The notes under the pieces were generated by a model. That model made no database searches and had not been told where the DNA came from. It saw only the letters and a program-made list of their open reading frames with translations. Shown in pieces: positions 1 to 13,100 of a DNA stretch of 64,000 nt (position 1 is its first letter; each line of letters starts with the position of its first letter). The position numbers and the translations under genes are program-made. The DNA comes from Albula goreensis (lineage: Eukaryota; Chordata; Actinopteri; Albuliformes; Albulidae), in assembly GCA_022829145.1 (NCBI GenBank), contig CM040764.1, positions 4,239,552 to 4,303,551 of the forward strand, written 5' to 3'.

Positions 1-690
1 CTTCTAAAATCTTGTTTGTTTCACCTGCTGTTTTTTTGGCATTTGATGAATGACTTACCACAGTATTAAGTCTGAGGTTTCCACAACACAAAGGATTTAC
101 AAGAGTACTGTCCCAGAGTCTGAGCACCTGTAAAGACCAAAGACAAAGTTAGCTGAATTTGAATAAAGACTACTGAGTTCTGTTCAAATGGCCTTTAAAC
201 CTCTAAAGAATGCTGACATTGTCAAAGGTAAGACAAAATCTTAGTCATAACTTCAACACATTGTCCAAACTTTCAGGCTTACACCAGGGATTGAGGGCAA
301 TAATATCCAGACACTTCCTCATTGCATTGAAATGTACCTGATCTACTGCAAGTGTGTGACATAGGGGTGGCGTTTTCACAAAGGAGTGCGAACACTCCCT
401 TTTTATTTGAGGAGTTTTGACAGCCATCTCTCTTGCAGAGAGCTGTCTCGTCCCTGCGATAAGCTCTTGTAATTGGCTGAAAAGGACATGAGACTCCCTT
501 AATGTCACACCCTTCTGCATCATTTCAAAAACCGTTAAATTGCTTTCTTCTAAAATCACTGTTGGGTGTGAAATTGATGGCATTGCCGAGCCAAGAGCAC
601 TGTCTCACTTCATAAAAAAAAAGAATCACATTATCCAACATTTTAAGATGGGAATGGTGGGAGAAACATCAAGGACTGAAGGACACAAGA
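1..690. other. Non-coding sequence, no gene recognised
   Basis: Unique-looking DNA with no repeat signature. The minus strand is open for 112 codons at 245-583. That frame is closed upstream by a TGA and has no flanking splice signals that I would trust, no signal peptide, no membrane segment and no known domain. I treat it as a chance frame. Confidence 0.5.
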
Positions 691-1030
691 TCAGATCTCT
701 TCAGCCATGGCGCCGCGCTCAGAGCAATCATTCGCTCAACTGTACGCTGACAAAGAGACAGCTACAAACTGAGGTGAGCTGACTGAGCTGGCAAGCAGAG
801 CTGCAAAGCCCCAGGGTATGGGACTGGAGTCAGTGGGCCCTTGTTCGGTCCGGTACGCGAGCTGGCTCGCTTAGACAAGGCTGCGGGAGCCGTGCCCGCT
901 TCCTTCACAAGCGCGGGTCTCTGCAGCGGATCTGAGAAGCCTTTGTGAGGCTGCACCTGCTGCTGAGCAGATACCATTACCGGCATCCGCTCTGGACGGG
1001 ACCGAGAACCCCTGGCCTAGGCTTTTCCAT
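690..1030. promoter_or_regulatory. CpG-richer patch, possible regulatory island
   Basis: This stretch has visibly more G+C and more CpG dinucleotides than its surroundings. It contains a perfect inverted repeat, GCGAGC-TG-GCTCGC, at 857-870. It is immediately followed by a G-rich tract. In fish such patches are often unmethylated promoters or enhancers. I see no TATA box or coding first exon. A GAG|GTGAGC donor-like string occurs near 769-776 but has no supporting exon. CpG islands are weakly defined in fish, so the call is tentative. Confidence 0.3.
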
Positions 1031-1080
1031 CCGGCAGTTTTTTTGCCTTTAAAAGTTTTCGTCCACCTTATTGAGATGTT

Positions 1081-1110
1081 GGGCCGGAGGTTTGGGGGTG
1101 GGGGTTGGGG
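1081..1110 (+). repeat. G-rich tract, possible G-quadruplex
   Basis: Runs of three or more G occur at 1081-1083, 1094-1098, 1100-1104 and 1107-1110 on the plus strand. The first loop is about ten bases and the others are one or two bases. Four runs can form an intramolecular quadruplex. Confidence 0.5.
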
Positions 1111-2985
1111 TTTGTGGTGGCCTGGACATATTCTTTTCCAGCCCTGTCCTTGCATCTGTGTGGACGAGCACCTTCAATATCAGAGAGTGCATGATTAGTG
1201 TATGTGAAAGTCCTATTCCTTAGACACCTCAGAAATATTATTTTGGGGTTCTATGGAAATTGAATTGCAGGATGGTGAGGACTGATTAACTTAGGGTTTC
1301 AGCAGAGACTGGGCCCACCTCTCCTTGCTGTGGCTGCATATCTGAGGCAGTGTTTGATCTTCATTTCCACGCCGAGATTAGCGATATCGTGGCACACCGG
1401 ATTTATCATGAGCCTCTGATTTACATTTGACGGTTATCAAAATGGTTAGGCTGATACCTTAATTTGAATATGGTTCGGGGGGAGGGGAAACATCACAGCA
1501 CACCGTTATCATTATCATAATAAAGGACAGTTTCTCCCAATGCCCAAAATGAGATTTGCCATTTCCTTGCACACTGCTTTGCATTTCATTTCTCCTAAAA
1601 ATATATGAATGTAAGCAGTGAGTCCAGAAATGTATTTTTCTTTGTTTTCAGAAGCATGTATACAGCGATATGTAAAATGTACCTTATATTTAAGACGCAA
1701 ACATAACATCTCTTGTGTAACAAAATTATAGTCAAGTAGATTATCAATTGACCAACTGCTCACATGCTTTTTCACTCCACTGCACATAACGCATATTTGA
1801 TTTCTCCTGCTTAATAAGGTAATTCTAAGAGAGGGAAAACATTCCCTGCTGTGCTAAAAACCATTTCTGTGGGAGGGAGGCAGGGGTAGAGGGGACTGAG
1901 AGAGAGAGAGGGAGAGAGGTTTCACCGCCTCACCACCATATCAGAGTGTTCTCATCTCCATTAATCACTGTCTGCAGAAGTGCTGTCATCTTAAAATTTT
2001 CTAAACTATAAATGTGGCTCAAGAACACAAATGAAGCTGGTCTTCACTATTTGTTGAAAAGGATTGAGACTTGCCCCAAATCACTCAAATCAAAGACTTT
2101 CGGACAAAAACATTCCCTTGTACTTCTTAAACCTGCCCTGGGGCAACCGATGACAATTAGCCTCTGAGCTAACTCTGGTGCAGCACACTGAATATACAGG
2201 ACATTTGTGTTGAAAGCTTTACACTGCCCTGTCAAAACACATCTATAAAATATGTGTTATAAAGAAATACCACCGCTTTTTCATGAGTTTGACATTGGCT
2301 GTTTTGGTGCTTGTAGAAACCATGAGGGGAAAAAAAACTGTGCTTCCAGGAGAAAGACAACCTTTCCCCCACACATCTCAGCTTGGTCGTGGTTGAGGTT
2401 TTGGCGGGGGTGGGGGGATGGGGGCAGGGTTTCGTTTTACAACCGCCACTGTACCTGCTATATCAGACTTCCTCTGACCCAACTGCAAGGGCAATGTTCC
2501 TCCAGAAACCCGAAGGCCGGGGACACACAAGGAGTGGCCGATGCTTTTAAACTTCACCATTATGAAATCTGGGTTCTCTGATAACTGTCGGTTAACTTCC
2601 CATGGTGAATATTTTTAGCAGTAATCACCATAAAAAGACTGCTTTTAGGTTCAGAACAGGTTTGCTCATATAGTGAACTGTCACTCTTTCTCATTTCCTT
2701 TACACCCAGCGACTCCCCTTCCCCCTTTCTGCACTGGTTAAGTTTACAGCATAAAGCTACAACTCCTGTCAAGGAGGGGAGAGATGTATGTGGCAGAGAC
2801 GGTGCATTTTAAAAGATTATTCATTGACTGAGGCAGAAAAACATTATAGCTATATTCCTCATTCTGTACTTGCAGATCCACTCGCAACTGCTTTTCAATT
2901 TGCAAACGGTACCAGAATAAAAAAAACGAAGGAAAAAAAATTGTAAAAATGTAAATAGCTGTGATGGAAACTCTGTGATGACTGG
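1111..2985. other. Non-coding interval with a short GA tract and a G-rich tract
   Basis: Nothing coding. A GA-rich stretch lies at about 1895-1919. A G-rich stretch with several runs of four to six G lies at about 2404-2429 on the plus strand. Open frames here are short and have no domains. Confidence 0.6.
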
Positions 2986-2989
2986 TTTG

Positions 2990-3360
2990 ACAACTAGCCT
3001 GTGCGGTTATCATCACAGACATAAGGCTCATCGCCTGAACTCGAGAGGAAGGCCCAAACGACAGGAGCTAAAGGCTTATTTGCATGCGTGATGCAGTGTG
3101 GCAGTTAAAGCCAACAAATTAACTGGGATGCCGATAGCATCTTTTGCCCCTGTTCAAAACTATGATGAAGAACATATCCCAGTGTTACTATCCTTGCCCC
3201 TGCCTAATTAAACAAATTAGGGCTATTCATTTTTGAAACCCTCTTGTTTGTAGTTGTCCTGACATATGCAACTTGTGCTACCCTCTGTCATTAAAGTGCA
3301 GTAAAAGCTTCTGTATTATAACTCAATAATTAAATTAGACTATACTGTGAAATGTTTTCT
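2990..3360. promoter_or_regulatory. Conserved-element-like block with POU octamer
   Basis: This block is repeat-free and has balanced composition. It contains the canonical POU octamer ATTTGCAT at 3078-3085, then several TAATTA/AATTAG homeodomain-type words. This texture is typical of developmental enhancers. No alignment was possible, so conservation is inferred and not shown. Confidence 0.3.
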
Positions 3361-6060
3361 TGGCACTACACGTTTCCCTTCAATCAAAATGTGAAGCCTT
3401 CAATGTTTTGTGCAGGAAACCAACATTTAATTAGCCTGGAAAGCATATCTACAGAGTCTTCAGTGGTTCAGCAGCAAATATCTAATAGCAGTAATATGAA
3501 AATTTAACAGATGGAAAACATGTTCATTTATACAATTGTATAAATTGTAACAAAAAAAAATTCTAACTCAATTCATGCTGGAATCCAATCTGTAGAACTC
3601 CCCCTGACTGGGGAATCTGTTTTGGAAAGCTTAGAATGATCAACAAGTTGTAAAGTTTTTAGAGTGACCGAAGTATCATGTGATAGCCTTTCTATTCCTC
3701 AATTTGCTATGATTTATCAAAGCACATTCTTCCTGCAGTGATTTTCCTCTAAACTACCTCATTCTAAACTGCCTGTTTCAAGTATTGTAAGAATCTGCAT
3801 TGAATAAACATGTTTAAGCTCTCAATTTATCACAGTTTGTATGGTAAGAACAGACCTTACTGTAAACTGTAAGTGCTTTAACCCTTCACAGCTCCACGGG
3901 TAGTAAAAATGTGGACCAGCCCTTTTATTAAACCACACAACAATTATAAAACAAGCCTCTTACAAAACATAGGGCATTCTCTTTCACAATGCTGGGGGGG
4001 GGTTGGTAGACAGCAAAAGAAAGGCACAGATGCTGAGCCCAGGCCCTGATGAAAGGTGACTGTCATGATAGGAGAGAAAAGGACGAGTGACCGTTGTGTA
4101 ACCACCCCCACCCACCCGAGAGCTGGCTAATGGCCAACACAACATCATGCCAGAAAAAGAGGTCTGTGCTACACTCTTGATATCAAATTGCAAACAACCA
4201 CAGGTTCCCCTTCCGCTATTTCACTACAGGCAATATGTAGAAGAGAGATGTCATTCTCAAATTTAACCTTATTGACAATGACTAAATAGAGGACAACTAT
4301 TGTCAGAATTTAACACATTTTATGAGACATCTTAAGAAATAGTATATTATGTATTATGTATTATTAAAGCAATGGTATTTTATTGATACAGTTCATTCAT
4401 TTTTATTTGAAAAGAGAAGTTAACTCAAACATCATATCTCATGTTTCCATCCTGACACATTACAATTAAATCACTGACTTCAACCAATCATTGTTCTTTG
4501 CGGCAAAGTGCAAAACCTTTTGATCGATTGCTTGGCACTGACTGATCTTGCTACAGGTAACACCATTGCAGATACTGGAAAAATGTTACCATAGCTAAGC
4601 AATTATATGTCTAATTGGGCATCCGTTATGACTCATTCAACCAGTGTTACAATGTTAAAAATATAGCATGCTGCAAATAATGGAACAATACTGCCGTCCC
4701 TGCTACCGTCTTGCGTCGAACACATTGTCAGTCAGCACTGACAATATAGATGGAAATGGAGTGCAATCACCTGCCAAGCTTACAGCCTTATGGTACTTTT
4801 AACTTTGAGGGATGTGCTTGCTAAAAACTTAATGGCCTGGTTGTTCTAACCAGTGATGAACTCATACAGTTGGGGCTCCAACTGAAAGTCCAGTACAGAG
4901 GATTGGAAATTCTCTACTTATGTGTCAGTAAGGAACCAACACTGACCAAAACTCAATGGAACTGATCGGATTGGTTTCTGCTAAAAATACAGCACAGCTT
5001 TAACTTCCCCTTCCAGGCACTGTATGGAAAGGGAGTATCTGGAGTCAGGAGTAGGGCTTGAGCAATCAGTCGAATGCACATGACAAATGAAGAAAGCTGG
5101 CCGGTGAAACGGTGAACTTTCAGCTTTGGGGACCGACTACAATAACTGTCAGATACGGGCAGGGGGTGGATCTGTTTTGCGGCAGTGGCTGAAGGTGGCT
5201 CTGACAGATAGGTGGCATCGGGCTGCGGTGTGAATGGGGCTTTTGTGATTTATCGCTTCTGCCTCCCGAGAGGTCACCTGGGCGGACTGCGGAGTGTGTG
5301 ACATTCGCTTTCATTCAGAGCCAAGTGATCCGAGTCCGGCTGGACTTCTTGCCAATCTCTATCTCTCGCTCTCACTTCTTCTCCTTCTTTGTATCTTTCG
5401 CACATGCTAACTGCCACATGCATGCGAGTAAGCATGTGCTCACACATACGCAAATCACACATGCATAAATGCACATGTACAAGTGCACTAAGGCACATAT
5501 GCTAAGATTCACAAGCAATGCTTTGAGAAAGGGAAAAACACACATATACACACAATACCCATGGGCTCTCCTTTCGTTGTTTACTGCTTCAGTGGTATAC
5601 CAAATCTAGCTGAGCATAAATTAAAATACCAGGGCTGCTTCCTTCACTGCCAATCACTATTACAATAAATATATCCAGTGGGACAGGATCACACAACATA
5701 AATCACTGAACAACATCAGCAGCCAACAAGTCAATCCACAGCTGAATGTTTTTCTCAATTACAGAAAACTAATGATGCCGAGGGAGGGAGGGCATTTTTG
5801 AAGCCAGTTTTTTGTGCTCTTGAGTGTTTGGGCTCTATGCTCCAGCTAAATGTAGACATTTTTCTCTGTGGCAAACTCCCTCCTGATAAGTTCTTGGTGA
5901 AAATTATGCATGAGCCCATCTCAGCTTGCTAAGAACAGTCAGTGATGACAGGTAATTACCATTCAGTGTATTCTTCAAGGGCCTGTTCCTTGTGATTTAT
6001 TATACATTTCATATCTAACAATAACAAAGACCATGGAAGAAAGTTATCAAAATGTGATTT
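3361..6060. other. Non-coding interval with imperfect CA-rich stretch
   Basis: No gene recognised. The region 5400-5560 has an imperfect, interrupted run of ACAC/ATGCAC words, which looks like an old decayed (CA)n microsatellite. A short triple repeat of TATTATG lies near 4343-4365. The remainder is unique-looking AT-rich DNA. Confidence 0.6.
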
Positions 6061-6069
6061 GTCACATGT

Positions 6070-6200
6070 TGAAGTAGTAGTCGTATTGTTATTACTATTA
6101 AACAATAGTCATGTTTGTGGTAATAGTTACTATTGCTGTTACGATTATTTAGGCGTAGTAATAGATGTAGAGGTAGTAGTTACTCCTGTTATTTTTTTGT
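6070..6200 (+). repeat. Degenerate GTA/GTT trinucleotide-rich stretch
   Basis: About 130 bases are enriched in GTA, GTT, GTAG and TTA triplets with many interruptions. This keeps one frame open (valine-, leucine- and tyrosine-rich), but only because of the repeat. It is best read as a decayed trinucleotide microsatellite. Confidence 0.5.
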
Positions 6201-7470
6201 CAGTAATGCATTATCTTGATCATGAGTATGTTGGCAATGTCCTGCCTGAGTAAATCTGCACCCTTTGTGTTACAAGACCAACTTCCTGTGCCCAACTTCC
6301 TGTTCCAAATGTGCCACCTGTGGGCAAAGGAGTGTGAGGAAACATTCACCTACCATGTGACCAGGTTTATTTCAGATGTTCGCCAACAACCTCACAGTAC
6401 CAGAGTGTACCCTCCTTCAGCCTGCATTGGAAAGAGAGGCAAAAAAGGTTAGGTCTAAACAGTGGTGAAGACACCCCAAAAACCAACACAACTCACAGCT
6501 ATCAAGTGAAACCAAAGCAGCGCATGTCAGAACCTGTTATAATTCAGGCCATCTATATTTACAAAAGACAAACAACAGGTGGTGAAATGGTTAAAGTTGA
6601 ATTTCCTTTTTGGATTTGTACCTTCCCTAAATGCTCTTGTGACTTTGCAAACCGTGTTAAATTATGACGTCAGGCAGAGCTCAACTCCCTGCAGCTCAAG
6701 GGTAGTACGGTCAGTGAGTTTCAGAGAGGATGTAAACCATAAACAGACGCCCGTGTCACTTCGCTGCTCCTGTGAGCCATGACGGTATCAGCACCCAGCC
6801 AGCAGACCGCACATGCACAGACGATATTTTATTAACCCTGCAATGGGGTTAGCAAGCCTTTGCATTTCTCTTGCACTCTCTCTGTTTTCTCTCATGCCTC
6901 TGGAAAGAGAAGTGCCAGTTTGTAAGCTTGGTTTATCCTAATAGTATTGCCACTAGTTTAATGTTAAGTGTGAAGTTTTGTACTGTGTCAAGTTCATTGA
7001 ACAGCACTTGTTAAAATTATCTGTACTGAACCACTGTTATGAATTCTTCAGGGGAAGTAACTGATCACTGGTTCATTAGCTAAGCATGTTCCCGGAAGTT
7101 TGATAAATTTATCTCTTATCAAGAGCTCTGATCTGGGCAGCTGTCAGAATGAATAGCATTTTGCTGCAGTTGACATTAAATTTGAAATTCTCTCAAGACA
7201 GTTTGCAGCAAACCTTGACTCGAAAGCTCCTGTTTGTTGGGCATGCCAGAGGTGAAGTGGCAATGACTGTAAGAATCAGTGGCACACTGCACAGACTCTC
7301 CACATCAGCTGCCATGGTTACAGTGCTGTGAAACAGTCTAAAACTGTAGGTTTTAACACTGTAATTTCTCATTATTTAAGTTTGCCATGATTCTCCTTAT
7401 CTTGAACTGGGCCTTGGTGAGGCACATAAGCCTGATGAGAGTGAGGCCAGTGTTGCCCTCTGGTTACTGG
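6201..7470. other. Non-coding interval with a perfect CRE
   Basis: No gene is supported. The consensus cyclic-AMP response element TGACGTCA lies at 6665-6672. It is an eight-base palindrome bound by CREB/ATF factors. The surrounding sequence carries several CpGs but no obvious TATA box or exon. Confidence 0.4.
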
Positions 7471-7477
7471 TGATCTT

Positions 7478-7498
7478 GGGGCGGGGCGGGATGGGGGG
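7478..7498 (+). repeat. Canonical G-quadruplex motif with overlapping GC boxes
   Basis: Four runs of G (4, 4, 3 and 6 bases) are separated by loops of one or two bases: C, C and AT. This is a strong quadruplex-forming pattern. The first half also reads as an SP1-type GC box (GGGGCGGGG). Confidence 0.6.
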
Positions 7499-7919
7499 AG
7501 TGTTTAATTTCATCTGAAAGGTTACAGCTTAGGTCTGTTTTTCATTACACAGCCAGTTGGGGAAGGCTCTTTACAGAGCATGGAGAAACGTGACAAGCCA
7601 TGGCTCTGCCGGTAGTCTTATTAGGTTATGCCAACCGGAGAGACAGATGGCTTTTAAAACTCAAGAAGCGTGGGCAAATTTAGGACAATCAGTACAGGAG
7701 TTGCCCCCCCCCAACAGCCCCACCCAGAGCAGACAAAACAAACAGATCAGAAGAGGGATGGAATTGTGGTTTATTGCGTCTTCGCTTTGGATCCTTCTCA
7801 AAACAACCCCCGACACATGACGTTCATGTTGTATTTGTGTATTTCCATGTCAGCGGAGGCCCTGTACCCTTTTAGGAGGGGTGGGTTGAGAAGTCTCAGC
7901 TAATCGTGAGATGGCTGAT
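7499..7919. other. Non-coding interval
   Basis: Two overlapping open frames of 77 and 87 codons run through 7557-7903 on the plus strand. They lack recognisable domains and compete with each other. I regard both as chance frames. Confidence 0.5.
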
Positions 7920-8150
7920 CGGTCACAGCCCTGTGCCGCCAAGACAGTTTGCTCGTTGCTTTGCCTTGGAGCATATAGCCTGGAATAGTAACTGCTGCAG
8001 AAAATAAAAATAATAAAAATGTGCTGGGCATAAATTCATGGCACATTTTTAAATTTCATTTCTAATTACGAGTGGGTGAACAAAACGCACGCCACCCTGT
8101 GCTCGCTATTTTTCCACAATGCTTGACACCAGGATGAGTGGAATTCGCCT
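7920..8150. promoter_or_regulatory. Conserved-element-like AT-rich block
   Basis: This block contains several ATAAAAAT, AAATTT and TAATTAC homeodomain-type words and a near-repeat of the string TGCTGGGCATAAATTCATGGCAC-like around 8022-8045. It has no repeat signature. It resembles an enhancer core by texture only. Confidence 0.22.
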
Positions 8151-10147
8151 CCTGCCTCACTTCGCTGTGTGGCTCATCAAATTATCGGTCAGTATGCTTG
8201 ACGGTGCTTGCTGGGGGCCAGGCTTTAAAGAATGATCTTTGCTTCTCCCCTTTGCTCCTCCCCTGCTTAGCTTTTCCCATCCCGGGCCACAACCCGGCAT
8301 TGGGGGATTTCCAGTTTCCACTGATATCCCAAGGAGCAAATGGCAGAAACAGTGTCTCCTTACAAATGCAGATGCAAGCTAGAAATGGAAGAATGAGGTT
8401 TTGTGAGCCCTACGACAATTGGAGATGCAGTGCACAGTCGTTCACTGGCTTGTCTACCAATCAGGTCCACAGAAATCCATGCGACTGTCGAAACGTATGA
8501 TGCAACACATTATTTATGGACTCCACAGACTCATCCCTTTGGACAAGCAACATTGGCCTTACCCAACTTTACCACAAGGAGACAAGATACAGTTGTCAAT
8601 CTATTGATGAGTTGATCAGTGAACACAACTGTGTTTCTGAAGACAGACAAACCGACCCTTGCAAATATGTGTCAAAGCTAAACACAGACCTTAGAATTTG
8701 GGCCTCAATAAACTGATATTTTTTAGTGCACTAGTTCCCTAAGACTCAAGACGGTAGAGAAAAAAAATAATCATGGTGCTACATGTCAAGAGGGTGCCCC
8801 GAGAAATTCATTCAGAATTCATACCCCAAATGAATACTGCCAGGCGTCAGTGACCGCTTCATGAATGCTTAAGTGTGCCATCTCCCTTAGCCCGAGCTCT
8901 CTCTTAATTTGTATTAACAAACAAGTGTTCAAAATTCAGAGACCGTCCCATTTAGACAATGAAGCCAACACTGGTCTATGGATGCGATCGATATGGATAT
9001 AGGCATATCGTTTTCACCGCCAAATATTTGGCAACAGTGTTGCCTTTTCAGTCACCTATCCGTGGTGCAGTACAGAGGATCAAAGGGAATGTCTCTCTAC
9101 TGTAGAGATGATGCATGTTGAATGGCCAGATTATAGAGGACTGATTTGGGTAAGAAGTACACCTTTTAGGGAACTGGGCCATTGGTTTGAGTCCCTACCA
9201 TTGCACTCATGACGAGTACTTCTAAATTGGGGGGAGTAGGTTCAAAAAGCGAAAAGCAGAATATTTAGAGGTCCTGACGGGACATGAAATCCACAGGGAG
9301 ATTGAATGGACTTCTTACTATTTGATTTAGCTTCCTTTGGCAGCTTTGCAAAATGGTGCATGGTGATTAAAAACTCATTTCTACATTCTGGATACTGAAT
9401 CTCTGCTAGTGTGTCTGAACAGTATGCAAAGCTTTCTTGACATAGGCTACTTGCAAGCTCATTGGTCCCCTCAAATTTCCAAGGGTGGATCTGTTTGGCA
9501 GGGAAATTTTCACCTATATAGAAAGATAATATGTAACAACCAGAGATTTGAGAGAGAGTGTCATGTACACAAGATTGTGATTAGTCAGAAGTAGTAACTG
9601 ACCATCCAGGTTAATGATGACAATTAATGACTCACTGTAATCATCTTCTGCCATTATATAGTTATTATCCCTACATTGCTCGTGTTATTTCTATTATACA
9701 AATTTAGCACAAAACAAACTTCATAAATACATTTTTCCTATGTAATGAATGTGCTTTATAAAAGTTCTGAGCTGCCCTTCCAGAAATGGAACATTCAAAT
9801 AAAATGCCAGGTGTTATAATTCTGGTGAGTTCCAAACCCCCTTTCATATTTTTACTGACCAGCCCAGAGGGCAGGATTCTCCTTGAGCCACCCAAGTGTA
9901 GTTAAGACTGGCCTCCATTGTATGTGTTTTAAAAATAAGGCGGGCCAAATCCTATTATATACTAGACCTATAATCTGCAGTATGAGTCAGAGTTACAATG
10001 AATTGCATTGGAAACAATTAAATTACACATCAGGCTTCGCCTTGGCCAGCATCCCTAACATGCACTGCGGCACTGCAAACGCTGACTCAGCAAGTACAGT
10101 GTAGGTGTATGCTTAATACAGTGTAACCCCACCCCTGTAGTGCCCTC

Positions 10148-10149
<2 letters not shown>
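8151..10149. other. Non-coding interval, nothing recognised
   Basis: Several overlapping open frames of 60-120 codons occur at 8138-8716. Frames compete with each other and carry no domain. No transposon ends, tandem repeats or RNA genes are visible here. Confidence 0.5.

Positions 10150-10187
<38 letters not shown>
10150..10187 (+). repeat. (CA)n microsatellite
   Basis: An uninterrupted CA dinucleotide run of about 38 bases. Confidence 0.95.
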
Positions 10188-10188
<1 letters not shown>

Positions 10189-13100
10189 CCCTTAAAGCTT
10201 GGTGCTAACACCAAGAGGAGACACCATTGAAAGAGAGAAAATAATCCCAAGTGTGCTTTGATGTCTGGCTCCATTTTAAAACTACTTCAGCCAAATTTGC
10301 ACTTTTCATTTTTCTCAAATACAAATATACTCTGCTTATTAAAAACAAAACAATGCTAACATTATGTACCACAGAGGTGTACATTCATAAAGAATATCAG
10401 CAGAGTATGGTAGTGCTATTTGAAATATCATAAGGCCTTACCTGGATATACAATATCCTCACAGCAAGTGAGCATCCAAAACTGATTTAAGATCTGCACT
10501 TCTACTTATACAAATGCCAGCAGGCAAAACTGCAACTAAAAGTAGGATGGATTATCATGCAATTAAGACTGCAATTATGTATGATTGAAATACTGAGAAC
10601 AAATGACCACTACCAGATCCTTTCTCAATCAAAAACACAATTACACATGGCTATAGTCCAGAAATATCCAACAACTAATTGCAGTATCACAATCAAATCG
10701 ACCGATTAAGTTTAACAAACCTACTTTAAAATGCAAACACAAACAACACACCCCCAGCTCTGCCTGGAGGCAAACAATTCAGTGAATGTAATCTAAGACT
10801 TTTCAAACTAGAGATAGTAATGCTGTAAGAATAACTGATCAAAAACAGCAAAGTAAAAGGAAAGGAGGCTAGTTTTGTGTGGCACATTAATAAGCAACTT
10901 AACTTCACGTCAAAGGCTGAAAAACCCTTGGACGGCAATAAAAGGAAACAGGAAAGGGAGGGGGGTTTGAGAGCATGACCTGGGGGAAAAAAATAACTGT
11001 CATTCAGGGTAAGTTTAAAAAACAATTCTTGAAGCAGTAAAATGTAAAGGTCACATGGTAAAATATGGCCACTGCTTTAGTCAGGGGGTGGGGTCATAGA
11101 TGTGTTCAGTACAGACATTGTCCAAAATCATTGTCAATCCACGTGTAATACTGAAAAGCAGTTAATTTTCAGTTATTAGTTAATTTCCGTCCTTGGTCCA
11201 GGGGGTGAGCTGATATGTGGTACCAGGTGATGCAGCTGATGGCTGGGTGCAGATACATACAGACACTGCAGTCTTCGGGACCTGGACTTGGATAGCCCTG
11301 GCCTACATATACTATATGCTATTAACGAAATTTAGCATTCAACAGCTCTGCGCTGCCTAAACTTCTGCTTGTCACTTAATTATAGGTCTGGGCAGCCTAC
11401 CCTAGCACCTGTGGAGTAAAAATAAGCCCTGGTCTACCAGAGACTCACAACTACTTCTGCCCTGATGATAAATTCAAGCCACATCTTAGAGTCCAGTAAC
11501 CGACTCCTTACACCTGTGTTTCACCCAACTACTAAGCAACCATCATATAACTAAAGGCACTTGGGTGTTAATCGGTCCCACATTTTCATGAACAAAAAAT
11601 TGCCGCCATGCGATAAATGAGCCAGGAGTTAGCAGGAGCTCACAAGAATAATTATGGAGGGACCTTAGGGGGTAGCATACGAAACCAATTATGATCCATC
11701 TTCCAGAAAACTGATGCAGGAGAGTGGAGCAACCTGCAGAATCAGCACAGTGTGGTGTGTACAGTGTGCAACTCCTGAAAGCAAACTAAATTTGCTACAT
11801 TTCCTAAAACAAATATAAAACAAATGTAAATGTCAAAATAATCTGTTTGTGACACTTCCAATGTTCCATCAATTTTTTTGTTCATGCACAAAAATGAGAC
11901 GAGGTATGGATTTGATTCTTAACACAAAATATAGCTGAACACAGCTAAATATCAAATTGCGTAAGGCACCTCTACAAGCACTGATTGTGATATTTCATAA
12001 ATCACACCAAAGTTACAGCATAAATTGTATCTGTAGCCTGCTGTTTCAGCAATTCTTCCTCATAACATAGCACACCTTCAATACACACATTTATCATGGA
12101 GAGACTGTAAAATGTGTGAATTATTTCAAAATCTATAATATAATTATATCAACATCCAGAAGTCTTTCCATTTCCAGAGGCAATACCTTAATACTAAACC
12201 AGCTACACACGTACAACACCTCGGAGTCAAACACTGGAAGAACAACACAAAGGGGAAATTGTACGGGCTAAACTGCACCTGAATAGATGACGGGGTCAAA
12301 AAGACCTGACAGTGGACTAATGCAACTATTACACTTGAGTTATATGATTAAATGAATTATAGCTCACAATAAAAATTAACTGAGTAGGCTATCCCATGTA
12401 AGCAGACTGAATGACTCACAGAGCTTAGCTCAGCTGATACTTCTTCATTAATCTTAATGACACTTGTCTCCGATGAGCTTCCTCCACTTCATTAGCACGA
12501 TTAGCATGTCAACGTTCAGCAGAAGCTGAACTTGAACCACAGCATAAGTAACTACGCTATACATGCGTGCTACCTGGAGCTAGCTCCCTCTGGCCTGTGT
12601 CTGTGAACCAACAAAGACACATGCAACGTGACTGCCACCTCAACATATGATGTTACCTTCATGTTTGAGTGAAAAAATCATCTAACTCCACTGAAAGAAC
12701 TTTCACAACGACAGATACTGTCAAACTGCAGCCTGTGATAGCAGTGTACTGGATTAATGGAAGGGGAACAGGTAATGCTCCAGGGAGCACATTTACCTTA
12801 CTTACAGATGGTTATTAACACTTGATTTCAGCAATAAATCTGTAAGTGTCAAGTTTTCCAGAGAAGTGCAAACCTTTTTTCCAGAATGGGATGTTGCCAG
12901 CTCGGTAAGAGCTCGATCAGAAGCTAATACAGCACTCTCGCTTCAATGCCTGGCCTAACATGAATGGAGGAAAGAAAGAGGGAAAAGAAAGTTAGCGGAG
13001 GGAGCTACTATGCTGTAGGAGGAAACCCAGGGCTTTTTAATCAATACCCACCATGCCAGCAAATGCAGGAGTGGGTCTCTTGTGGTGGGTCATTTAGCCA

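Noticed and set aside
245..583. 112-codon minus-strand frame with a protein-like look
   Set aside because: Closed upstream by an in-frame TGA, no known family, no trustworthy splice sites. Chance frame is the simpler reading.
7451..7475. GTTGCCCTCTGG as a CTCF site on the minus strand
   Set aside because: The spacing between the CCA and GGC parts is too short by two bases to fit the consensus.
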